A DNA stretch of 63,777 nt. Source: Treponema bryantii (lineage in GTDB: Bacteria; Spirochaetota; Spirochaetia; Treponematales; Treponemataceae). This document shows positions 6,170 to 13,856 of the stretch, one piece after another. Both the position numbers and the translations under genes were made by a program. The notes below the pieces were generated by a model. That model had not been told where the DNA came from and ran no database searches. It saw only the letters and a program-made list of their open reading frames with translations. How positions within the stretch are numbered: the stretch's first letter is position 1; each line of letters opens with the position of its first letter. The stretch spans positions 1-63,777 of the forward strand of contig SUWN01000008.1 in assembly GCA_015061465.1 (NCBI GenBank). The letters are read 5' to 3'.

Positions 6170-8380
6170 ATGATTAAATTCAATGAACAAACAAAAATTT
6201 TTCACTTGCAAACACCTAATTCATCTTACCAAATTTTGATTTCTCACAAGGGACACATTTCTCACGTTTATTACGGAACAAAAATTGGGGATGATGATTT
6301 GTCGTATTTGACTCGCCAAATGGAGTACGGTTTTAGCAACCAAGAAATTTTTAGAGAAAAGCATTCTCTTTTGGATTTTTTGCCAATGGAATATCCAACT
6401 GATGGGATTGGAGATTTTAGAGAGTCGGCGCTGGCAATTTCTGACGCAGAAAATCACAATGGCGTTGAATTAATTTATAAAAATCACAAAATAATAGAAG
6501 AAACTGTTCAAATTCCGGGGCTTCCTTGCGTTTTTGCAGAAAATTCTAAATGCCAAACTTTAGTAATTACAACTGAAGATGCAGTTTTAAATGTGGAAGT
6601 TGATTTATATTATTCTGTTTTTGATGATTGTGATGCTATTGTTCGTTGGGCAAAAATTAAAAATAACAGTAGCAAAACAATTTTTGTAAACAAAGCACTT
6701 TCTGCGGCTTTTGATATGGACGATAACAATTTTGATATGATTACTTTGCACGGTTCTTGGGCTCGTGAACGTCACATTGACCGTCGGCCAATTCACATGG
6801 GAAAACAAGGGGTTGTTTCTAAACGCGGCGAAACAAGCCATCAGGAACATCCATTTTTGGCAATTTTAGATAAAACTGCTACAGAAAATGCGGGCAACGT
6901 TTACGGCGTAAATTTTATTTACAGTGGAAACTTTGTGGCAGAAGTTCAAAAAAATCAGTTTGATTCTCTTCGCGTAACAATGGGAATTAATCCAGAAAAC
7001 TTTAGCTGGAAATTGAATTCTGGGGATGCTTTTGAAACTCCTCAGGCTGTTTTAGTTTTTTCTGATAAGGGATTAAACGGCATGAGCCACGCTTTCCACG
7101 ATTTGTACAGGGAACATTTAATTCGCTCGCCATTTAAGGCAAAACCTCGCCCAATTTTAATTAACAACTGGGAAGCAACTTATTTTAATTTTAATACAGA
7201 AAAACTTTTAGAAATTGCGCGTCAGTCTAAAAAAGACGGAATTGAAATGCTTGTTATGGACGACGGTTGGTTTGGAAAACGTAACAATGACGATTGCAGC
7301 CTTGGAGATTGGGTTGTAAATGAAGAAAAAATCAACGGGGGATTAAAAAATCTTGTTGAGCAAGTTAATAAAATCGGTTTGAAATTTGGAATTTGGTTTG
7401 AACCAGAAATGATTTCTCCGGACAGCGACGTTTTCCGCTCTCATCCTGATTGGGCAATTCAGATTCCTGGTCGTGTACCTGGAATGAGCAGACAACAACT
7501 TGTTCTTGATATTGTAAATCCAGAGGCAAGAAATTTTGCTTATGAATCTGTTGCAAAAATCTTAAAAAGCGCAAATATTGAATATGTAAAATGGGATATG
7601 AATCGCCAACTTTCTGATATTGGAACACCATGTTTGCCAGCCGACCAATTGGGCGAATATTTCCACAGATACGTTTTGGCAGTTTATGAAATGCAAGAAA
7701 GATTGATTACAGACTTCCCTAACCTTTTGCTAGAAAACTGTTCTGGTGGTGGTGCTCGTTTTGACCCAGGAATGTTGTATTACAGTCCTCAAATTTGGTG
7801 TAGCGATGACACAGACGCAATTGAACGTTTGAGCATTCAGGAAGGAACTGCATTAATGTATCCACTTTCTAGTATGGGCGCTCACGTTTCTGTTTGTCCA
7901 AACCATGCAGTTGGTCGCGTAACTCCATTTAAAACTCGCGGTCACGTTGCTTTAAGTGGAACTTTTGGCTACGAGCTTGATATTACAAAACTTAGTGATG
8001 ATGAACATTCGCAAGTTCAAAAACAAGTTCAAAATTACAAAGATTACAGCCACATTGTTAGAGACGGTGATTATTACAGAATTGCTTCTTACAGAGAAAA
8101 CAATGAATTTGATTGTTGGGCTTCAATTACAAAAGATAAAAAACAAGCATTAGTAACTTTTGTTCAAGTTTTGAATCATCCAAATTACAAAAGTCGCTTT
8201 GTAAAAATTCCAGGCCTTAATCCAGACAAAAAATACAAAGCAACTTATGTAGACGAAGACCAAACACAAAATCCTCCAGTTATTTTGCAAGGTTCAACAT
8301 TGCAAAACGCCGGCATAAAAATTGCCCGCCCATGGGGAGATTTTGGCAGCGTGTTGATTTACATAGAAATGATGAATTAA
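6170..8380 (+). CDS. Alpha-galactosidase, glycoside hydrolase family 36
   Basis: It hydrolyses terminal alpha-1,6-galactose from raffinose-type sugars and galactomannan fragments. The 736-residue length is typical of bacterial GH36 enzymes. The start ATG 6170 has AGGAAG upstream; an in-frame ATG at 6128 lies in the leader and lacks a ribosome-binding site. An N-terminal beta-sandwich (to about residue 320) precedes the barrel, which begins NNWEATYFNFN and includes MLVMDDGWFG. The catalytic nucleophile is the Asp in YVKWDMNR and the acid/base is the second Asp of WCSDDTDAIERL. A C-terminal beta domain follows. There is no signal peptide, so it is cytoplasmic and needs an importer for its oligosaccharide. 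No transporter gene adjoins it; the ABC importer at 21-25 kb is a possible but unproven partner. Confidence 0.93.
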   Translation: MIKFNEQTKIFHLQTPNSSYQILISHKGHISHVYYGTKIGDDDLSYLTRQMEYGFSNQEIFREKHSLLDFLPMEYPTDGIGDFRESALAISDAENHNGVELIYKNHKIIEETVQIPGLPCVFAENSKCQTLVITTEDAVLNVEVDLYYSVFDDCDAIVRWAKIKNNSSKTIFVNKALSAAFDMDDNNFDMITLHGSWARERHIDRRPIHMGKQGVVSKRGETSHQEHPFLAILDKTATENAGNVYGVNFIYSGNFVAEVQKNQFDSLRVTMGINPENFSWKLNSGDAFETPQAVLVFSDKGLNGMSHAFHDLYREHLIRSPFKAKPRPILINNWEATYFNFNTEKLLEIARQSKKDGIEMLVMDDGWFGKRNNDDCSLGDWVVNEEKINGGLKNLVEQVNKIGLKFGIWFEPEMISPDSDVFRSHPDWAIQIPGRVPGMSRQQLVLDIVNPEARNFAYESVAKILKSANIEYVKWDMNRQLSDIGTPCLPADQLGEYFHRYVLAVYEMQERLITDFPNLLLENCSGGGARFDPGMLYYSPQIWCSDDTDAIERLSIQEGTALMYPLSSMGAHVSVCPNHAVGRVTPFKTRGHVALSGTFGYELDITKLSDDEHSQVQKQVQNYKDYSHIVRDGDYYRIASYRENNEFDCWASITKDKKQALVTFVQVLNHPNYKSRFVKIPGLNPDKKYKATYVDEDQTQNPPVILQGSTLQNAGIKIARPWGDFGSVLIYIEMMN

Positions 8381-8388
8381 GAAATTAG

Positions 8389-8428
8389 AATTAAGAATGA
8401 AACGGAATGTAATTCTTCATTCTTAATT
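8389..8428. terminator. Bidirectional terminator between convergent genes
   Basis: AATTAAGAATGAA (8389-8401) pairs perfectly with TTCATTCTTAATT (8416-8428). It lies between the 3' ends of the alpha-galactosidase and the esterase genes. It is built of the same AATTCTTA-type units seen at other gene ends in the window. Confidence 0.5.
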
Positions 8429-8435
8429 CTTAATT

Positions 8436-9308
8436 CTAAATTGATTTAAGGAATTCCAAAATCAATTTGTTTGTATCTATTCCATTTATTTGTTCAGTTG
8501 GCCACGAATGATTGCCTTCATCTACAAGTAAATGGAATATTTTTTTGTCAGAAGAATTACTTTTGTATTTTGTTAATGTTGAACTTGCAATTTTCACATC
8601 TTCTTTTATTTCCAAACCATTTGCCTGAACATAATATTCAATTACATCTTCAATTGCAGGATCAATTGCATTGGCAGCAGAATTATCAATTTTTTTGGGA
8701 ATAACGTTATCTTTTTGCCCAGTAATTTGAAAAACATTTATGTTGCATTTTTCTGTTTTATTTTCCCACACATATTTTGGCATTTTTCCAGCAACACTCA
8801 CAACACCAGCAAAAACATCACTTGCTTCAAGGGCAAGTCTATGTGTCATAAAAGCGCCATTACTAAAACCAATTACAAAAACCTTTTCTTTACTTGTGTT
8901 ATAATTTGTTTGAAAATATTCAACAACAGAAACTAAAAATCCAACATCATCATTATTATTATGACCTAAACCAGAGTTCCATTCAGGAAGAGACGTTCTA
9001 ACTTTTGGATTTTTGGAACCACTCACCCAAGCAACTGTATAACCCTGCAAAGTTGCAGCTTTTTCAAAACCAGTTGTAGACCTAAAACTACTTGCACTGT
9101 TTCCGTATCCGTGCAACATAATTATTAAAGGAGAATTTTCCACAACTTCCGGAAAATCCACAATAATTTTGTGCTCAAGTCCTTGGTAAACGCAAGAAAA
9201 TTCAGCATCATTAATATGAATTATTTTTTCCAACTTTTTCTTACAACTAATATTACAAAAAGAAAAAACACAAATTAAAAAAATAAAATGTATTATAGTT
9301 TTTTTCAT
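8436..9308 (-). CDS. Alpha/beta-hydrolase lipoprotein, PHB-depolymerase / CE1 esterase type
   Basis: The 290-residue protein begins with a lipoprotein signal (FLICVFSFCNISCKKK, lipobox Cys), so it is probably anchored outside the cytoplasm. The fold is that of LpqC/PHB-depolymerase-like esterases, which includes feruloyl esterases. The oxyanion strand is LIIMLHGYGNSASSF, the nucleophile Ser lies in GFSNGAF, Asp in GQKDNVIP, and His in EGNHSWPT. The conserved PEWNSG region also fits the family. Likely activity is removal of ester-linked groups from plant polysaccharide, but PHB-like or other esters are possible. AAGGAG precedes the ATG. It converges on the alpha-galactosidase gene and diverges from the TlpA operon. 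Confidence 0.8.
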   Translation of the reverse strand: MKKTIIHFIFLICVFSFCNISCKKKLEKIIHINDAEFSCVYQGLEHKIIVDFPEVVENSPLIIMLHGYGNSASSFRSTTGFEKAATLQGYTVAWVSGSKNPKVRTSLPEWNSGLGHNNNDDVGFLVSVVEYFQTNYNTSKEKVFVIGFSNGAFMTHRLALEASDVFAGVVSVAGKMPKYVWENKTEKCNINVFQITGQKDNVIPKKIDNSAANAIDPAIEDVIEYYVQANGLEIKEDVKIASSTLTKYKSNSSDKKIFHLLVDEGNHSWPTEQINGIDTNKLILEFLKSI

Positions 9309-9381
9309 AGAATAAAGAATCTCCTTGCATGAAAATTATAACATGTTTTACGTTATTATTTTACAACTCAACTTCAAAAAC

Positions 9382-9396
9382 TACACAAAATGTGTA
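9382..9396. promoter_or_regulatory. Possible operator upstream of the TlpA redox operon
   Basis: TACACA-AAA-TGTGTA is a perfect palindrome 36 nt before the TlpA start codon, between divergent genes. The binding protein is unknown and a chance palindrome is possible in AT-rich DNA. Confidence 0.3.
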
Positions 9397-9431
9397 AATT
9401 TTTGATATATTTATACAAAGAGGTACACAAA

Positions 9432-9914
9432 ATGAAGAAATTCATATTTATTTTGATTTTTGCAATTTCTACAACATTTTCTTTTGCGTTAGAAATTGGC
9501 GACAAAGCACCAAACTTTAAAGTTCAACTTTCAGATGGAAAACAAGTTTCTCTTTCTGATTACAAAGGCAAATATCTTTTTTTACATTTTTGGGCAACTT
9601 GGTGCGGGCCTTGCCGAAAAGAACTTCCAGAATTGCAACAGTTTTATCAAAGTCTTTCACCTTCATCAAACATTCAGTTTTTAGCAATTTGCATTTCTGA
9701 CAGCAAAAAAAACATGGATTCTTTTATGAGCAAAAATAAATTCACTTTTCCAACAGCCCTTGATGAATCAGGATTTTTAGTTGCACTTCCATACGACGTC
9801 CAAGCAATTCCGGTTTCAATTATCATAAATCCTGAAGGAAAAATCGAAAAACAAGTGATTGGAATGATGAGCCCAAAAGCCTTGCAAAATTTTGTAAAAG
9901 ATTATGTTAACTAA
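9432..9914 (+). CDS. TlpA/ResA-like exported thioredoxin
   Basis: A 160-residue protein with a signal peptide or membrane anchor (KKFIFILIFAISTTFSFA). A thioredoxin fold follows, with the redox motif in FWATWCGPCRKELPEL and the cis-Pro segment VQAIPVSIII. ATG 9432 is preferred over 9390 because AAAGAGG precedes it and the signal peptide then starts cleanly. TlpA-like proteins reduce or isomerise disulfides outside the cytoplasm. It is the first gene of a three-gene operon; its last codons overlap the following 44-aa gene. The neighbours suggest a membrane electron path feeding this thioredoxin. Confidence 0.85.
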   Translation: MKKFIFILIFAISTTFSFALEIGDKAPNFKVQLSDGKQVSLSDYKGKYLFLHFWATWCGPCRKELPELQQFYQSLSPSSNIQFLAICISDSKKNMDSFMSKNKFTFPTALDESGFLVALPYDVQAIPVSIIINPEGKIEKQVIGMMSPKALQNFVKDYVN

Positions 9915-10038
9915 AAAACAAATTATTTTAATCATCAGTTCAGTTTTTCTCATTGCCATAGGATTTTTTCTAAAAGATAATTTAATTATTTTTAGAAAAG
10001 CAATTTTTATCTGCATGGAGTGCATTGGAATTGGATAA
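9904..10038 (+). CDS. 44-aa CXXC-motif membrane microprotein (CD1871A-like)
   Basis: This small gene is easily missed. ATG 9904 overlaps the end of the thioredoxin gene by 11 nt, and the gene overlaps the Fe-S protein gene by 14 nt. It encodes a Lys-containing N-terminus, one hydrophobic helix (IILIISSVFLIAIGFF) and the C-terminal motif CMECIGIG. That ending is characteristic of the small CXXC proteins named after Clostridioides difficile CD1871A, recalled from family knowledge. Those are found with thioredoxin-like and Fe-S membrane proteins, as here. Probable role: a membrane-anchored dithiol passing electrons between the Fe-S protein and TlpA. This is inference. Confidence 0.75.
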   Translation: MLTKKQIILIISSVFLIAIGFFLKDNLIIFRKAIFICMECIGIG

Positions 10039-10858
10039 TCACAAAATCATAAAACACAGAAAATTAATTCAATTTTTATCACTCCTCATTTACAATGCCG
10101 ATGTTAAAAACTGGTTTACAGGAAACATTTCTCGTTCGCCATTAAAAAACGTTTGCGTTCCAGGCTTAAATTGTTATTCCTGCCCTGGAGCAATTTCTTC
10201 GTGCCCGCTTGGTGCAATTCAAAACACTTTAGCGTCCGGAAAAGCTCCAATTTTAATTACAGGATTACTTTTACTTTTTGGAACACTTTTTGGCCGCGCA
10301 ATCTGTGCTTTTTTGTGCCCAGTAGGTTTTATTCAAGAACTAATTTATAAAATTCCTTCACCCAAAATCCCAAAAACAAAAAAAATAGAAACAATTTCGC
10401 AAAAACTTCAAAAAACAAAATACATCGTTTTAGTTCTTACCCTCGCCCTTCCATTACTTTTTTATTTTATAAACGGTTTTGCGTCCCCATATTTTTGCCA
10501 ATTCATCTGCCCAGCCGGAACAATACAAGCAGGATGGCCCTTAGTTTTATTACAAAAAGGACTTTCTGAATCAATCGGATTTTTATTCAAATGGAAAACC
10601 ACAATCGCAATTTTATTTATTCTTTGGTCAGTTTTCAGTTTCCGCCCATTTTGCAAATATTTTTGCCCACTAGGCGCAATCTATTCATTTTTCAACAAAA
10701 CAGCCATCTTCGGCATAAAAATTGATTCCCAAAAATGCACAAACTGCCAAAAATGCACAAAAGATTGCAAAATGAACCCAACTTCCGTAAATTCCACAGA
10801 ATGCATCCGCTGCGGAAAATGCATCTCAAAGTGTGATTTTGGCGCTCTTAATTCCTAA
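10025..10858 (+). CDS. NapH-like polytopic 4Fe-4S membrane protein
   Basis: The reading frame opens at TTG 10025, inside the end of the preceding gene, so translation is probably coupled. The 277-residue protein has several membrane helices (for example ILITGLLLLFGTLF and YIVLVLTLALPLLFYF). It carries three cytoplasm-side CxxxCP motifs (CAFLCPVGFIQE, CQFICPAGTIQ, CKYFCPLGAIY) and an N-terminal CYSCPGAISSCPLGA. The C-terminus holds two ferredoxin-type clusters, CTNCQKCTKDCKMNP and CIRCGKCISKCDFGA. This matches NapH/YccM-type electron-transfer proteins. With a thioredoxin and a CXXC microprotein it probably moves low-potential electrons across the membrane for thiol reduction. Confidence 0.85.
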   Translation: MELDNHKIIKHRKLIQFLSLLIYNADVKNWFTGNISRSPLKNVCVPGLNCYSCPGAISSCPLGAIQNTLASGKAPILITGLLLLFGTLFGRAICAFLCPVGFIQELIYKIPSPKIPKTKKIETISQKLQKTKYIVLVLTLALPLLFYFINGFASPYFCQFICPAGTIQAGWPLVLLQKGLSESIGFLFKWKTTIAILFILWSVFSFRPFCKYFCPLGAIYSFFNKTAIFGIKIDSQKCTNCQKCTKDCKMNPTSVNSTECIRCGKCISKCDFGALNS

Positions 10859-10902
10859 TTCCTAACTCTGAATTCCGAATTCTGAATTCTGAATTTCCTT
10901 CA
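10846..10902. repeat. AATTCTG/AATTCTA short tandem repeat at convergent gene ends
   Basis: About seven imperfect 7-8 bp units (AATTCCTA, ACTCTG, AATTCCG, AATTCTG) lie at the 3' ends of the Fe-S protein gene and recX. The last codons of recX (EIQNSEFGIQS) are made of this repeat. A near-identical tract in the same orientation lies at 63596-63648. Confidence 0.7.
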
Positions 10903-11482
10903 CCTTTTTATAAGAAAACCCTGCATTTATCATGGCTGCAATTAATTTTTCATCACGTTTTCCGCGTTTATAAAATTTTTCGTAGGCTTTCTTACAGATT
11001 TCATCTTCATCATTTACCATAAAAAATTCATCTACAGCGTCTTTTGCAATATCTTTGCTAATTCCACGAGCTTGTAATTCTGCCATTAATTTTGTTCTAC
11101 CTTCAAAGTGATTAATTTTTCTTGCATTTAGCCAGGCTGTAGCAAAACGTCTATCACTCAAATGATTAATTTTTTCTAGATAATCCAGACAAATATTTAT
11201 GTAAGTTTTTTCAAAACCTCTATCTAAAAGTTTTTGCGTCAATTTAAATCTACATTGTTCACTTCTTGCCAAAAATTCTACTGCTTTAAATTCTACAGCA
11301 CAAATCAAACCTGCATCCAATAATTCTTCGCTTTCTTCCGCTGTAAATTCTGCACCTACAAAAATATTTTCCAACAAAACTTCTTTTAGATATTCATCCC
11401 TAATAAAAAAAACTGAATTATCATCACTTGTAATTTTATACATCCCTTGAATACTCAAAGGTTCAACTTGCTGAATAATCAT
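10862..11482 (-). CDS. recX: Regulatory protein RecX
   Basis: A 206-residue protein with RecX three-helix repeats: RSEQCRFKLTQKLLDRGF, YLEKINHLSDRRFATAWLNA, then GRTKLMAELQARGISKDIAK. RecX binds RecA filaments and limits recombinase activity. GGGAGG lies 4 nt upstream of ATG 11482. The extreme C-terminus is encoded by a short tandem repeat, so it may be variable and is probably dispensable. It lies downstream of rpsI on the same strand, but a terminator separates them. Confidence 0.85.
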   Translation of the reverse strand: MIIQQVEPLSIQGMYKITSDDNSVFFIRDEYLKEVLLENIFVGAEFTAEESEELLDAGLICAVEFKAVEFLARSEQCRFKLTQKLLDRGFEKTYINICLDYLEKINHLSDRRFATAWLNARKINHFEGRTKLMAELQARGISKDIAKDAVDEFFMVNDEDEICKKAYEKFYKRGKRDEKLIAAMINAGFSYKKVKEIQNSEFGIQS

Positions 11483-11520
11483 TTTTCCTCCCCAATAATT
11501 TTCAAAATTGAATTTTTCGC

Positions 11521-11556
11521 AAAAAAAAATGCGACAGTTACAAAAACTATCGCATT
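11521..11556 (-). terminator. Rho-independent terminator of rplM-rpsI
   Basis: On the minus strand AATGCGATAGT pairs with ACTGTCGCATT (one T-G wobble) and is followed by a run of at least eight T residues. It lies 37 nt after the rpsI stop codon. Confidence 0.85.
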
Positions 11557-11592
11557 CTTTAGACTCAAACTTAAGCAGCCAAATAAAATTGA

Positions 11593-11985
11593 CTAACGTT
11601 TTGAGAACTGGAATCTTCTACGAGCACCGCGTTGTCCGTATTTTTTACGTTCAACCATACGAGAGTCACGTGTAAGATATCCGTTAGCTTTAAGAGATGT
11701 ACGAGCATCTGGATCAATTTGTACTAATGCACGTGAAATTCCATGCAAACAAGCTGCAGCTTGACCATTCAAACCACCACCTGTTACGTTGATTAAGATG
11801 TCATATTTTGTTCCCATTGATGTTACTAACAATGGTTGGTTAACAACTTGAACTTGTTCTGGTGTTACAAAGTAATCTTTTACATCTTTACCGTTTACAA
11901 CAACTTTTCCAGAACCTTCGCGAACAAATACACGAGCTACAGCTGTTTTTCTTCTTCCTGTACCAATAGCAATATTTCTTACCAT
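11593..11985 (-). CDS. rpsI: Small-subunit ribosomal protein S9
   Basis: The 130-residue protein has the S9 landmarks IGTGRRKTAVARVF, the Gly-rich GGGLNGQAAACLHGISRAL and the basic tail KYGQRGARRRFQFSKR. That tail ends in the conserved Lys-Arg which reaches the P-site tRNA. Two ATGs are adjacent; the second (11985) stands 7 nt from AGGAG and is preferred to 11988, which is only 4 nt away. It follows rplM by 14 nt, the usual operon of L13 and S9. Confidence 0.97.
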   Translation of the reverse strand: MVRNIAIGTGRRKTAVARVFVREGSGKVVVNGKDVKDYFVTPEQVQVVNQPLLVTSMGTKYDILINVTGGGLNGQAAACLHGISRALVQIDPDARTSLKANGYLTRDSRMVERKKYGQRGARRRFQFSKR

Positions 11986-11999
11986 CATTCAACTCCTAA

Positions 12000-12428
12000 T
12001 TAAAGTTCAATAGCTATAGGATTCTGTCCAGCATGTGGATGTTCAGAACCAGCATAGATTTTTACATTGTCCATTAAAGCACGTCCAAGACGTCCATGTG
12101 GAAGCATGCCAGCAATAGCTAAACGAAGTGGATCAGTTGGATGGCGACCGATTAATGTTTCAAAAGATTGAGCTTTAAGACCACCTACAAATCCTGTGTA
12201 GTGATAATAAATTTTCTTTTGTTCTTTTCCACCAGATACAGCAACTTTGTCTGCATTGATGATTACTACATAATCACCCATGTTCTGATTTTTTGCATAT
12301 GTAACTTTGTTTTTACCGCGAAGAATAGCGGCTACTTTTGCAGCAACACGTCCGAGTGGTTTTCCTGCTGCGTCAATTACGTACCAAGCGCGTGGCTGTT
12401 CGTATTCTTTAACGAAAATCGTATTCAT
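12000..12428 (-). CDS. rplM: Large-subunit ribosomal protein L13
   Basis: The 142-residue protein carries the L13 hallmarks: an early WYVIDAAGKPLGRVAAKVA, KVTYAKNQNMGDYVVIINAD, YYHYTGFVGGLKAQSF and MLPHGRLGRALMDNVKIYAG. It binds 23S rRNA early in 50S assembly. The length is standard. An AAGG ribosome-binding site precedes the ATG. A possible -10 (TATAAT on the minus strand, 12483-12488) lies about 55 nt upstream, with no convincing -35. Confidence 0.97.
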   Translation of the reverse strand: MNTIFVKEYEQPRAWYVIDAAGKPLGRVAAKVAAILRGKNKVTYAKNQNMGDYVVIINADKVAVSGGKEQKKIYYHYTGFVGGLKAQSFETLIGRHPTDPLRLAIAGMLPHGRLGRALMDNVKIYAGSEHPHAGQNPIAIEL

Positions 12429-12583
12429 GATATACCTTACTATTAAAAAAGTTTATCTGCGTTCATAAAACTTTGCATCTGAATTATAAACACAAGGATT
12501 CAAGATGAGCAGTCCTAAATCCAATACGGGGTAAATAACTATACTATTTTTTTGTATGATTGGTCAATAGTTTGTTTTTAGTT

Positions 12584-12805
12584 TTACTCTTCAATTTTTG
12601 TTGATTCTTCTTTTTTTGCTTCTTTTTTATCTTTAATATCTGCTGCTCCAATGAACAAACAAATCAATCCGATAAATGCAGCAAAAACTGGTGCACATCC
12701 TTTTAAGAAAGCAATAACATCAGCTCCCCAATTCAATGGAAAACATGGAAGAACAGCAAAAACTGTAAATGCAATAAAAATAATTCCTAAAATAATTGAA
12801 ATCAT
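12584..12805 (-). CDS. Small two-helix membrane protein, unknown function
   Basis: A 73-residue protein with GAGGA before the ATG. It has two predicted membrane helices (about 2-22, IILGIIFIAFTVFAVL, and about 35-53, APVFAAFIGLICLFIGAA). A charged Lys/Glu tail (DKKEAKKEESTKIEE) follows and is probably cytoplasmic. I do not recognise a family. It stands alone between rplM and the SDR gene. Good codon structure and a clear ribosome-binding site support a real gene. Confidence 0.65.
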   Translation of the reverse strand: MISIILGIIFIAFTVFAVLPCFPLNWGADVIAFLKGCAPVFAAFIGLICLFIGAADIKDKKEAKKEESTKIEE

Positions 12806-12952
12806 ATTTCCTCACTTGAAAGCAAAAACCTCGACATTTTGGCAAACTTTCTGCTTGTTTTTCATTTATTTCTTCATTTAGGATAATACAAATATACAAA
12901 AAATTCAATTTGATGATTTTATAATCACAACTACAAGCTTATCATCCTTTAA

Positions 12953-12981
12953 TTGAAACACACGTGCATAAGTGGTATAAT
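12953..12981 (+). promoter_or_regulatory. Sigma-70 promoter of SDR-pncB; predicts a leaderless mRNA
   Basis: TTGAAA (12953-12958), a 17-bp spacer, and TATAAT (12976-12981). The ATG at 12991 begins 10 nt after the last base of the -10, where transcription is expected to start within a few bases. There is no Shine-Dalgarno sequence. Confidence 0.8.
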
Positions 12982-12990
12982 CTTTGCATT

Positions 12991-13845
12991 ATGAAAAGAA
13001 TTGCCATTGTTACAGGAGCAAGTTCTGGTCTTGGGAAAGAATTTGCAAAACAGATTTCTGGATTTTGTGATTTAGACGAAATTTGGATTATCGCACGTAG
13101 AAAAGAAAAATTGGACGAATTAGCAAAAGAGATTAATTCATCTAAAAATTTTGATATTGTAAAACCAATTCAACTAGATTTATCCAAAAAGGAAAATCTT
13201 TACGAATTTCAAAAACTTTTACAAGAAGAATCGCTAAAACTTCATTCCATAGAAAGCAAACTTGAAGTTGCAATTTTGATTAATAATGCAGGTTTTGGAA
13301 CTTACGGTCCTTTTGAAGAAACTCCATTAGAAAAAGAAATTGAAATGGTAGATTTAAACTGTACCGCGCTCACTGCTCTTTGTGGTTACGTAATTCCGTA
13401 CATGAATAAAGGCGGATTAATCATCAATACAGCAAGTTTGGCAGCTGTTCTTCCACTTGGCAATTTTGCAGTTTACGGTGCCACAAAATCATTTGTTTTA
13501 AGTTTATCTATAGCATTAAAAGCTGAATTAAAAGACAAAGGAATTAAAGTTTGTGCATTATGTCCAGGACCTGTAAGCACAGAATTTGCGAACGTTGCAT
13601 CAAATGGCGCTCGCGAAGAAGTAAAAAACGGACTTGATGCTGGCAAAGTTGTTGCCCACTGTCTAAAAAAAGCTTTAAATGACAAAGGAATGGCAATTAT
13701 GGCATTCAAATGGAAATTCAAAGCGTTTGCAAGTAGATTTGTTGGTAGATATTTTGGAGCAAGATTCATGTATAAATTTTGCAAACGTCCTTACAAACAC
13801 GAAGAAAAAACTGAAGAAACAGTTGATTTATCTGATTTTATTTAA
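12991..13845 (+). CDS. Short-chain dehydrogenase/reductase
   Basis: The 284-residue Rossmann protein has the nucleotide motif VTGASSGLGKEFA, the structural NNAGFGTYG, the catalytic Ser in INTASLAAVL and Tyr-Lys in YGATKSF. The PGPVSTEF segment after the active site is typical of classical SDRs of the DltE/YdfG-like kind. ATG 12991 (MKRIAIVTGAS) is preferred over 12964, because the latter lies upstream of the mapped -10 box. There is no ribosome-binding site. Substrate is unknown. pncB follows after 11 nt, probably in the same transcript. Confidence 0.85.
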   Translation: MKRIAIVTGASSGLGKEFAKQISGFCDLDEIWIIARRKEKLDELAKEINSSKNFDIVKPIQLDLSKKENLYEFQKLLQEESLKLHSIESKLEVAILINNAGFGTYGPFEETPLEKEIEMVDLNCTALTALCGYVIPYMNKGGLIINTASLAAVLPLGNFAVYGATKSFVLSLSIALKAELKDKGIKVCALCPGPVSTEFANVASNGAREEVKNGLDAGKVVAHCLKKALNDKGMAIMAFKWKFKAFASRFVGRYFGARFMYKFCKRPYKHEEKTEETVDLSDFI

Positions 13846-13856
13846 TTGGAGATTTT

